64,000 bases of DNA from Candidatus Hydrogenedentota bacterium. GTDB taxonomy: Bacteria > Hydrogenedentota > Hydrogenedentia > Hydrogenedentales > CAITNO01. Of the stretch, positions 7,608-14,805 are shown in pieces (the first letter of the stretch is position 1; each line of letters opens with the position of its first letter). The notes beneath the pieces were generated by a model. The model was given only the letters and a program-made list of their open reading frames with translations. It was not told the origin of the DNA and ran no database searches. A program made the translations under genes and the position numbers. The stretch lies in assembly GCA_012730045.1 (NCBI GenBank), contig JAAYBR010000001.1:1-64000 (forward strand), given 5' to 3'.

Positions 7608-8606
7608 ATGCGGCGCATGACTGTTCTTTCGGGCCTTCTCATTGTAGCACTCGCGGCGGCCGCCGCCCTTCCCGCCATGGCGGCGGACGACGACAAGGTG
7701 ATGGGCGTGTACGAGGGCGCCTTTGACGGCGGCGGCTGGGACGGGAAGACGATCCGCGCCCAGGTCCGCGCCGAGAGCAAGTTCGCCCAGACGGCGGTGA
7801 TCAAGATCGGTGACGGGACGCAGGAGGTCCGGGTCGAGGTGCCGGGCAAGGGCCGTGAGGGCCGTTTCACCTTCACCGGCGAAGTGGACCTCGGCGCGCT
7901 GGGCGGCAAGGCGGAGGTCTCCGGCAAGATCGCCAGCGAGACCTTCACGGGCGCAATCAAGACCAAGAAGGAGGCGGCCTTCACCCTGAAGCGGAGCTTC
8001 CCCGAGCCGCCGACGCGCGGCATGGCCGCCCCCGAGGGCGCCGTGGCCCTGTACGACGGCACGAACCTCGACCAGCACTGGAACCTGGTGCCCCACTGGT
8101 GCCCCCAGCCCGACGGCTCGGTCCAGATCTGCAACACGAACCTCCAGACGAAGGAGGAGTTCGGCTCCGGGCTCTACCACATCGAGTTCATGACGCCCTT
8201 CCTGCCCGAGGAGCGCGGCCAGGGCCGCGGCAACAGCGGCTGCTACATCCTGGGCCGCTACGAGGTGCAGGTGCTCGACAATTTCGGCTGGGCGCCCAAG
8301 GACAACCTCTGCGGCGGCATCTACCAGAAGGCCGTCCCCATTGCGGACGCCGTGCTGCCGCCCCTCCAGTGGCAGACCTATGACATCACCTTCACGGCCG
8401 CGCAGTACGACGCGGCGGGCAGCAAGACGGCCAACGCCCGCATCACCCTGGTGCACAACGGCGTCACGGTCCACGACGACGTGGAGCTGGACAGCCCGAC
8501 GCCGGGCGGCGTGAGCGACCAGGACGCCCCGAAGGGCCCGCTCTTCTTCCAGGACCACGGCAACACCGTGAAGTTCCGGAACATCTGGTTCAAGCCCGCC
8601 GGCTGA
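7608..8606 (+). CDS. Exported DUF1080 (3-keto-disaccharide hydrolase-like) protein
   Basis: This 332-residue protein has a signal peptide (cleavage probably near Ala25-Ala26). Residues about 30-130 form a small beta-rich domain with no clear relatives. Residues about 140-330 match the DUF1080 concanavalin-like fold: GAVALYDGTNLDQHW, the Gly-rich RGNSGCYILGRYEVQVLDNFG strand, and the final GPLFFQDHGNTVKFRNIWF segment. DUF1080 proteins in Planctomycetes and Lentisphaerae act on or bind glycosides; 3-keto-disaccharide hydrolysis is known for some members only. It is divergent from the thiF-like gene and followed 48 bases later by a glycosyltransferase. Confidence 0.8.
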   Translation: MRRMTVLSGLLIVALAAAAALPAMAADDDKVMGVYEGAFDGGGWDGKTIRAQVRAESKFAQTAVIKIGDGTQEVRVEVPGKGREGRFTFTGEVDLGALGGKAEVSGKIASETFTGAIKTKKEAAFTLKRSFPEPPTRGMAAPEGAVALYDGTNLDQHWNLVPHWCPQPDGSVQICNTNLQTKEEFGSGLYHIEFMTPFLPEERGQGRGNSGCYILGRYEVQVLDNFGWAPKDNLCGGIYQKAVPIADAVLPPLQWQTYDITFTAAQYDAAGSKTANARITLVHNGVTVHDDVELDSPTPGGVSDQDAPKGPLFFQDHGNTVKFRNIWFKPAG

Positions 8607-8654
8607 GCCGCGCGGCAACCCAACGGGGGCTCCGGCCCCGGGGAGGCATGAGGC

Positions 8655-9380
8655 GTGCGTCTTTCGCTGGTGATACCCGCCTACAACGAGGCGGCCCGCA
8701 TCGGGCCGACCCTCGAGCGGGCGCGGGACTATCTCCGCAGGCAGGAGGGCGATGCCGAGATCGTCGTGGTGGACGACGGCAGCACGGACGGCACGGCGGA
8801 TGTGGTCCGCGGATTCGAGGCCGACGACGGGCCCGCTGTGCGCCTGCACGTCTTCCCGGAGAACCGGGGCAAGGGCGCGGCGGTGCGCGAAGGCATGCTC
8901 CGCCAGGCCACCGGCGCCTTCCGCTTCTTCACCGACGCCGACGGCTCCACCCCCGTGGAGGAGATGGAGAAATGCGGTGCCCTCTTCGGCGGGGAGGCCG
9001 ACATCGTCATCGGGTCGCGCGCCCTGCCGGAATCGCGCATCGAGATCCACCAGGCGTGGCACCGCGAGCGCATGGGCCGCGTGTTCAACACCCTCCTGCG
9101 GACCGTCCGCCTGACGCGGTTCCGCGACACCCAGTGCGGCTTCAAGGGCTTCACCGCCGGCGCCGCGGAGCGCTGCTTCTCCCGCCAGACCCTCGACGGC
9201 TTCTCCTTCGACGTGGAGGTGCTGTTCATCGCGGGGCTCCAGGGCCTGCGCGTCCGGGAGGTGCCCGTGGTCTGGCGCAACAGCCCGCAGTCGCGGGTCC
9301 ACGCCTGCACCGACTCCACCCGCATGTTCCGCGACGCCCTGCGCATCCGGCTGAACGCGGGCGCGGGGAGATACCGATAA
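8655..9380 (+). CDS. Family 2 glycosyltransferase, dolichyl-phosphate glucosyltransferase-like
   Basis: A 241-residue GT-A enzyme with the GT2 signature: LSLVIPAYNEAARI at the N-terminus, DDGSTDGT at 40-47, and the metal-binding DAD at 94-96. The downstream RDTQCGFKGFT and DGFSFDVEVLF motifs are typical of the polyprenyl/dolichyl-phosphate beta-glucosyltransferase subgroup (DPG synthase-like). It would transfer a sugar from a nucleotide donor to a polyprenyl phosphate at the inner membrane face; no membrane helices are present. The start is GTG 8655 with GGAGG eight bases upstream; ATG 8648 is out of frame. Confidence 0.82.
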   Translation: MRLSLVIPAYNEAARIGPTLERARDYLRRQEGDAEIVVVDDGSTDGTADVVRGFEADDGPAVRLHVFPENRGKGAAVREGMLRQATGAFRFFTDADGSTPVEEMEKCGALFGGEADIVIGSRALPESRIEIHQAWHRERMGRVFNTLLRTVRLTRFRDTQCGFKGFTAGAAERCFSRQTLDGFSFDVEVLFIAGLQGLRVREVPVVWRNSPQSRVHACTDSTRMFRDALRIRLNAGAGRYR

Positions 9381-9759
9381 GAAGACGAGGACGCGTTTGC
9401 CGGATACGGAAACGAGAGAACGGCTGGCTGCGGGAAAACGCGCCCGCCAAAGGAAGACCGGAGGCCTTCCGACAAGAGATTGCTTCGCTACGCTCGCAAT
9501 GACGCGGGGACAAAAGCCGCTGTAATGACGCAAGAACACCCGTCATTGCGAAGGAGCGAAGCGAGGGAAGCAATCTCGTGCTGGAACCGCCTCTGCGGGC
9601 ACAAAAGGAATGAAGGTTTGGCGGGCACGAGATGGCTTCGCTTCGCTCGCCATGACGCGCCGCCGCCCGTCATTGCGAAGGAGCGAAGCGACTGACGCAA
9701 TCTCGTGCCCGGAAGACACCATGGGCGGGCTTCCAGCCCGTGATTAAGGAGCACTCACC
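9381..9759. repeat. Gene-free region with two REP-like inverted pairs (family A)
   Basis: Two complete inverted pairs sit head to tail. Pair 1 (9471-9580) and pair 2 (9621-9713) each consist of a GAGATTGCTTCGCTACGCTCGCAATGAC-like arm and its inverted CGTCATTGCGAAGGAGCGAAGCG arm. A short CGGGCTTCCAGCCCG palindrome follows at about 9725-9742. No gene is seen. The sulfatase ribosome-binding site AAGGAG ends the region. Confidence 0.8.
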
Positions 9760-11163
9760 ATGAAGACAACCCGCAGAGCCTTCCTGGGCATGGCGGGGGC
9801 GGCGGCGCTGGCCGCCGCGCGGCGGCCAGCGCCCGCCCACGCCGCGGCGAAGCCGCCGAACATCATCTTCATCCTCGCCGACGACCTGGGCTACGGCGAC
9901 CTGGGCTGCTACGGGCAGGAGCAGGTGCTCACGCCGCGCATTGACGCCATGGCCGCCGGGGGCGTGCGGTTCACCCAGTGCTATGCGGGCAGCACGGTCT
10001 GCGCGCCGTCGCGGTGCTGCCTCATGACGGGGATGCACACGGGCCACGCCCGCGTCCGCGGCAACAGCCTCGTGCCCCTGGAGCCGGGCGACGCGACGGT
10101 GGCCGGGGTGCTGCGCGGCGCGGGCTACGAGACCGCCCTCATCGGCAAATGGGGCCTGGGCGAGCCGGACACCACCGGCGTCCCCACGCGCATGGGCTTC
10201 GACTATTTCTTCGGCTACCTCAACCAGAAGCACGCCCACAACCACTACCCGGATTACCTCTGGGAAAACGAGACCCGGGTGGACATTCCCGAGAACGTGC
10301 AGGACGGGAAGCACGAGGGCGTCTGCGCGCAGTGCGGCGTTTACGCCGACGACCTCTTCGCGGACAAGGCGCTGGCGTTCATCGAAAAGGACCGCGAAAA
10401 GCCCTTCTTCCTCTACCTCAGCCACGTCATCCCCCACGCCAACAACGAGCGCGGCGCGGCTCTCGGCAACGGCATGGAGGTGCCCGACTTCGGCCCCTAC
10501 GCCGACAAGCCCTGGCCCGACCCCATCAAGGGCCACGCCGCCATGATTACCCGCCTCGACAGCCACGTCGGCCGGGTCCTCGACACCCTCCGCGCGAAAG
10601 GCCTCGACCGCGACACGATCGTCCTCTTCGCCAGCGACAACGGCGTCCACAAGGAGGGCGGGGTAGACCCGGACTTCTTCAAGAGCTCCGGCCCGCTCCA
10701 GGGCATCAAGCGCAGCATGCACGACGGCGGCATCCGCGTGCCCATGGTGGCCTGGGGGCCGGGCCGCGTGCCCGCGGGCGCCGTGAGCGACCAGCTCTGG
10801 GCTTTCTGGGACTTCCTGCCCACGGCCGCCGAACTGGCGGGCGCGCAGGCCCCGGCGGGGCTCGACGGCGTCTCTGTCGCCGCCGCCCTCACCGGCGCCG
10901 CCAAGATTGACCACCCGCCGCTCTACTGGGAGTTCCACGAGGGCGGCTACTTCCGTGCCGCCCGGATGGGCGACTGGAAGGCCGTCAGCCTCAGTCCCAA
11001 CGAGCCCACCCAGCTCTACAAATTCCCCGAAGACATCGGCGAGGCGAACAACGTCGCGGCGGACCACCCCGACATCGTCGCAAAGGTGGATGCCTTCATG
11101 GCCTCCGCCCGCACCCCCTCCGAACACTGGCCGGGACGCGCGGGAAAGAAGAAAAAGAAGTAG
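9760..11163 (+). CDS. Tat-exported sulfatase (S1 family, arylsulfatase-like)
   Basis: The protein has 467 residues with an N-terminal TTRRAFLG Tat-type signal and an Ala-rich hydrophobic core. The formylglycine site is CAPSR at 81-85, so Cys81 should be converted to formylglycine by a sulfatase-modifying enzyme (none in the window). Other family features are NIIFILADDLGYGDLGCYG near 35-53 with the metal-binding Asp pair, the GKWGLG Lys motif, and FASDNGVH with the second metal-binding Asp-Asn. The Lys-rich C-terminus (GRAGKKKKK) is unremarkable. It would hydrolyse sulfate esters, probably on polysaccharides, in the periplasm. It is a single gene without partner glycosidases. Confidence 0.88.
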   Translation: MKTTRRAFLGMAGAAALAAARRPAPAHAAAKPPNIIFILADDLGYGDLGCYGQEQVLTPRIDAMAAGGVRFTQCYAGSTVCAPSRCCLMTGMHTGHARVRGNSLVPLEPGDATVAGVLRGAGYETALIGKWGLGEPDTTGVPTRMGFDYFFGYLNQKHAHNHYPDYLWENETRVDIPENVQDGKHEGVCAQCGVYADDLFADKALAFIEKDREKPFFLYLSHVIPHANNERGAALGNGMEVPDFGPYADKPWPDPIKGHAAMITRLDSHVGRVLDTLRAKGLDRDTIVLFASDNGVHKEGGVDPDFFKSSGPLQGIKRSMHDGGIRVPMVAWGPGRVPAGAVSDQLWAFWDFLPTAAELAGAQAPAGLDGVSVAAALTGAAKIDHPPLYWEFHEGGYFRAARMGDWKAVSLSPNEPTQLYKFPEDIGEANNVAADHPDIVAKVDAFMASARTPSEHWPGRAGKKKKK

Positions 11164-11185
11164 GCCGCGCCACGGAACCTCCAGC

Positions 11186-12508
11186 ATGGCACACCCCCCG
11201 CCCGGCCGCCGGGCCTGCATACACACCCTCGGATGCCGCCTGAACCAGGCGGAGAGCGCCCTGCTGTGCGACCAGCTCGCCGCGGCGGGGTATGTGGTCG
11301 TGCCTTTCGGCGAGCCCGCGGACCTGGGGGTCGTCCACACCTGCACGGTCACGCGGGAGGCGGACGCGAAGTCGCGGCAGATGATCCGGCAGTTCATCCG
11401 GGCGAACCCCGGCGCGCGCACGGTGGTCATCGGCTGCTATGCCCAACTCCGGGGGGCGGACATCGCGGCGATCCCCGGGGTGGACCTCGTGCTGGGGAAC
11501 GCGGAGAAGATGCGCCTCGCGGAGCACCTCGCCGCGCTGGACGCCGCGCCGCCGGAGGACCGCGTGCGCGCCCCGCGCCTGGGACGCGCGCCGTTCACCC
11601 TGCCCTGGACCCCGGACGGCCCGCCCGTCACGCGGCGCATGAACCTCAAGATCCAGGACGGCTGCGACTTCATGTGCAGCTACTGCATCATCCCCTTCGC
11701 CCGCGGGCGGTCGCGGTCGCGGCGGCTGGACGACCTCGTTGCCGAGGCGGCCTCCCTCGCGGCGCGCGGCGCGCGGGAGCTCATCCTCACGGGGGTGAAC
11801 CTCGGGGGCTACGCCTGCGACGGGAAGACGCTGGTGGACGCAGTGGACCGGCTGAACGCCCTGCCCGGCGTGGAGCGGATCCGCATCAGCTCCATCGAGA
11901 TGACAACGGTGCTTCCCGGGCTGCTGGAGCGCATGGCCGACCCGGCCCACCGCCTCGCGCCGCACCTGCACCTGCCGCTCCAGTCGGGGTCCGACCGCAT
12001 CCTCGCCGCCATGCGCCGCCACTACACGCGCGCGGAGTACCTGGACACCCTGCGCGCCGCCGAAGCGGCCGTGCCCGGCATTGGCCTCGGCGCGGACGTG
12101 CTCGCGGGCTTCCCCGGCGAGACGGAGCAGGACCAGGCGGACACCCTGGCCCTCATCGCCGAAAGCCCCCTGGCCTACCTGCACGTCTTCAAGTACTCCC
12201 CCCGGCGCGGTTCGGCGGCCGAGCGCCTGCCCGAGAAGGCCGACCCCGAAACGGCGAAAAGGGGAAGCGCCGCCCTGCGCGCCCTCGGCGCGGCAAAACA
12301 CCGCGCCTTCCAGGAGCGTCACTTGGGGCGGACGGTCGAGGTGCTTTTCGAGGACCGCGCGGGCGGCTGGTGGACCGGATTCACGGGGAGCTACCTGCGC
12401 GTCGGCGTCCGCGGCGGGGAAGACCTGGCCAACCGCATCGGCCGGGTGGCGGTGGAGGCCGCGCACAAGGACTTCGTCACCGGCACCCTCGACGGCCCCC
12501 TCCGCTGA
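11186..12508 (+). CDS. mtaB: tRNA ms2t6A methylthiotransferase MtaB
   Basis: This 440-residue radical-SAM enzyme has the MiaB/MtaB layout. The N-terminal UPF0004 domain begins with IHTLGCRLNQAES (Cys17) and has further Cys residues in VVHTCTVTREAD and VIGCYAQ for the second [4Fe-4S] cluster. The radical-SAM cluster motif is CDFMCSYC (Cys160, 164, 167). A C-terminal TRAM-like segment starts near 370. The CRLNQAE and NLGGYA motifs fit the MtaB branch rather than MiaB. It would add a methylthio group to t6A37 of tRNAs reading ANN codons. Start ATG 11186 is 22 bases after the sulfatase; the longer frame upstream overlaps that gene and is rejected. Confidence 0.87.
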   Translation: MAHPPPGRRACIHTLGCRLNQAESALLCDQLAAAGYVVVPFGEPADLGVVHTCTVTREADAKSRQMIRQFIRANPGARTVVIGCYAQLRGADIAAIPGVDLVLGNAEKMRLAEHLAALDAAPPEDRVRAPRLGRAPFTLPWTPDGPPVTRRMNLKIQDGCDFMCSYCIIPFARGRSRSRRLDDLVAEAASLAARGARELILTGVNLGGYACDGKTLVDAVDRLNALPGVERIRISSIEMTTVLPGLLERMADPAHRLAPHLHLPLQSGSDRILAAMRRHYTRAEYLDTLRAAEAAVPGIGLGADVLAGFPGETEQDQADTLALIAESPLAYLHVFKYSPRRGSAAERLPEKADPETAKRGSAALRALGAAKHRAFQERHLGRTVEVLFEDRAGGWWTGFTGSYLRVGVRGGEDLANRIGRVAVEAAHKDFVTGTLDGPLR

Positions 12509-12604
12509 GGGGGGGGCGCGTTTCGCGCGCTTGCAGACACCCGGGCCTTCCGCCCAAAAGGCCGTGACCCCCGTGTCCGGCGGAGCCCGGCAGCCGCGAG
12601 AAAC

Positions 12605-12634
12605 TTGACACACGGCGGGGTTAACCGCTATGCT
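12605..12634 (+). promoter_or_regulatory. Predicted sigma70-type promoter for rpsD
   Basis: A consensus TTGACA at 12605-12610 and TATGCT at 12629-12634 are 18 bases apart. This gives an untranslated leader of about 130 bases before the rpsD start, long enough for structured control. Confidence 0.7.
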
Positions 12635-12639
12635 ACCCG

Positions 12640-12771
12640 TCCTGTGCGGACGCGGTGTGTCCGCGTGCGTGTCTTTTTGCCGGAGACGGCGTCAGGCCGT
12701 TTCCCGTGAAAAACCACTGAACCCGGCGCGGGACACGTCCGCGCCGAAACGAAGGACCATCGGAAACTGAC
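12640..12771 (+). promoter_or_regulatory. Structured leader of rpsD mRNA
   Basis: Two GC hairpins can be drawn. The first pairs 12646-12651 with 12659-12664 and is followed by TTTTT at 12673-12677. The second pairs CGGCGCGG (12724-12731) with CCGCGCCG (12739-12746), ending about 25 bases before the start codon. S4 is a known autoregulator of its own mRNA in several bacteria; that this leader serves the same purpose is inference. GAAGGA at 12750-12755 lies rather far from the ATG. Confidence 0.4.
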
Positions 12772-13383
12772 ATGGCGAGATATCTCGGACCGAAGCACAA
12801 GTTGAGCCGCCGCATCGGGAAGTGCATCTGGGGCAAGCCGAACAGCCCCGCCGCGAAGCGCCCCTATCCGTCCGGACAGCACGGGCCGAACCTTCGGCGC
12901 AAGCTGTCGGTGTACGGCACGCAGCTGCTGGAGAAGCAGAAGCTGCGCATGTACTACGGCGCGATCATGGAGAGGCAGATGCGCCGGATTTTCGACAAGG
13001 CGCGGCGGCTGGGCGGCAACACGGGCACCAACCTGATGATGTTGCTGGAGTCCCGGCTGGACTGCGTGGTCTGGCGGATGGGCTTTGCGCCGACGATCTT
13101 CGCCGCGCGCCAGCTGGTCACGCACTGCCACATCCTGGTGGACGGCGAGAAGGTCAACATACCGTCCTTCCAGGTGAAGCCGGGCATGGCCGTTTCGGTC
13201 CGTCCGAAGAGCCGCAAGATTCCGATGATCATGGAAGGTGCGGAGCACCCGCCGGTGCAGATCCCCGAATTCCTGGACCGGGCGCCCAAGGCCTTCGAGG
13301 GCAAAATGATCGCCACGCCGAACGCGGCCACGATTCCGTACCAGGTGGACACGAACAGCATTATCGGTTTCTACTCCCGGTAA
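12772..13383 (+). CDS. rpsD: 30S ribosomal protein S4
   Basis: The 203-residue length and MARYLGPKHKLSRR start are typical of bacterial S4. Residues about 1-95 form the 16S-rRNA-binding N-terminal domain without the zinc-binding four-Cys motif (zinc-independent form). An S4 RNA-binding fold follows at about 95-155 (ESRLDCVVWRMGFAPT, HILVDGEKVNIPSF). The protein nucleates 30S assembly by binding 16S rRNA. It usually sits with rpsM, rpsK and rpoA; here it stands alone between mtaB and purA with its own promoter and terminator. Confidence 0.95.
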   Translation: MARYLGPKHKLSRRIGKCIWGKPNSPAAKRPYPSGQHGPNLRRKLSVYGTQLLEKQKLRMYYGAIMERQMRRIFDKARRLGGNTGTNLMMLLESRLDCVVWRMGFAPTIFAARQLVTHCHILVDGEKVNIPSFQVKPGMAVSVRPKSRKIPMIMEGAEHPPVQIPEFLDRAPKAFEGKMIATPNAATIPYQVDTNSIIGFYSR

Positions 13384-13407
13384 TCCGGTTCCGAATGCGT
13401 TATCTTC

Positions 13408-13448
13408 CTGGCGGACCGCGCCATCGGCGGTTCGCCAGCCTTTTTTTT
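13408..13448 (+). terminator. Rho-independent terminator after rpsD
   Basis: The arms CTGGCGGA (13408-13415) and TTCGCCAG (13431-13438) pair over eight positions (one G-U) and are followed by CC and a run of eight T at 13441-13448. It lies 25 bases after the rpsD stop and separates rpsD from purA. Confidence 0.85.
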
Positions 13449-13502
13449 GCGATGGAAGGGCCGTTTCCCGGCGCCGCGCGGCGCGGGGCAGGAGCTTAAG
13501 GC

Positions 13503-14783
13503 ATGAGCATTGAAGTCGTCGTCGGAGCCAACTGGGGGGACGAGGGCAAGGGGCGGATGGTGGACTACCTGGCGCAGGACGCGGATTTCGTGGTCCGGTT
13601 CCAGGGCGGGAACAACGCGGGCCACACGGTGGTCAACGAATTCGGCGAGTTCAAGCTGCACCTGCTGCCGTCGGGCGTGTTCAACCCGAACGTGGTGAAC
13701 ATCCTCGGGCCGGGCATGGTCATTGACCTCCAGGGGCTGGCCGGGGAGATTGCCGACCTGAAGGCGCGGGGCATCACGCCGAACCTGCGCGTGTCGGACC
13801 GCGCGACGATCTGCTTCCCCTTCCACCGGATGGAGGACGGCTGGGAGGAGGACCGGCTCGGCAAGAACGCCTACGGCTCCACGCGGCGCGGCATCGCCCC
13901 GGCCTACGGCGACCGCACGATGAAGAAGGCGATCCAGACCGGCGAGCTGCTGTATCCGGAGCGCTTCAGGGAGCGGCTGGCGTCGGTCTGCGAGTGGAAG
14001 CTCCAGAAGGCGGAGCGCTTCTACGGGCGCACGGGCGAGTTCACCTTCGAGGAGATGCTGGCGTGGTCGGAGGCGGCGGCGGAGACGGTCGCCCCGCTCA
14101 TCTGCGACACGTCGGTGCTGCTGGAGGAGGGCGCGCGCGCCGGGAAGAAAATCCTCTTCGAGGCGCAGCTCGGCACCCTGCGCGACCTGAGTTTCGGCAT
14201 CTACCCCTACACCACGTCGTCCTGCACGCTGGCGGCCTACGCCCCCATCGGCGGCGGGCTCTTTGGCCGTCCTGCGGACCGTGTGGTGGCGGTGGTCAAG
14301 GCGTTCTCCACCTGCGTGGGCGAGGGCCCCTTCGTCACGCTCATGGAGAAGGACCTGGCGGACCGGCTGCGCGAGTCGGCCAAGGAGTACGGCGCGGCGA
14401 CGGGCCGCCCCCGGACCATCGGCCACTTCGACGCCCTGGCCACGCGCTACGGCGCGCAGGTGCAGGGGGCCACGGAAATCGCCCTCACCAAGCTGGACAG
14501 CCTGACCGGCATGCCCTCGCTGAAAATCTGCACGCACTACACGCACGGGGGAAAGGTCTACGACCGCTTCCCCCTGAACGCGGTCCTGGAGGAGGCGGCG
14601 CCGGTGTACGAGGAGACGGCGGGCTGGTCGGAGGACATCTCCGGCGTCCGCAAGTTCGCCGACCTGCCCGAGGCCGCGCGGAAGTACGTCCTCCGCATCG
14701 AGGAGCTGGTGCGGTGCCCCATCCGCTTCGTGTCCGTCGGGCCGGAGCGGGAGGCGCTGATTGACCGGGGGGCGCGCGGCTGA
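13503..14783 (+). CDS. purA: Adenylosuccinate synthetase (divergent form)
   Basis: This 426-residue enzyme would condense IMP and aspartate with GTP to adenylosuccinate, the first step from IMP to AMP. The GTP-loop reads WGDEGKGRMVD (11-21; Lys more usual than Arg at 18) with catalytic Asp13 and His41 in NNAGHTVV. The central motif is FEAQLGTLRD where most PurA have FEGAQG, and the switch region reads GEGPFVT instead of GSGPFPT. GRPRTIGHFD replaces the usual GRPRRCGWFD. The overall length and order of motifs are intact, so it is judged a functional divergent lineage. mfd follows 22 bases downstream and is probably cotranscribed. Confidence 0.9.
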   Translation: MSIEVVVGANWGDEGKGRMVDYLAQDADFVVRFQGGNNAGHTVVNEFGEFKLHLLPSGVFNPNVVNILGPGMVIDLQGLAGEIADLKARGITPNLRVSDRATICFPFHRMEDGWEEDRLGKNAYGSTRRGIAPAYGDRTMKKAIQTGELLYPERFRERLASVCEWKLQKAERFYGRTGEFTFEEMLAWSEAAAETVAPLICDTSVLLEEGARAGKKILFEAQLGTLRDLSFGIYPYTTSSCTLAAYAPIGGGLFGRPADRVVAVVKAFSTCVGEGPFVTLMEKDLADRLRESAKEYGAATGRPRTIGHFDALATRYGAQVQGATEIALTKLDSLTGMPSLKICTHYTHGGKVYDRFPLNAVLEEAAPVYEETAGWSEDISGVRKFADLPEAARKYVLRIEELVRCPIRFVSVGPEREALIDRGARG

Positions 14784-14805
14784 GGCCGGCCCGAGAAGAC
14801 GCCCC

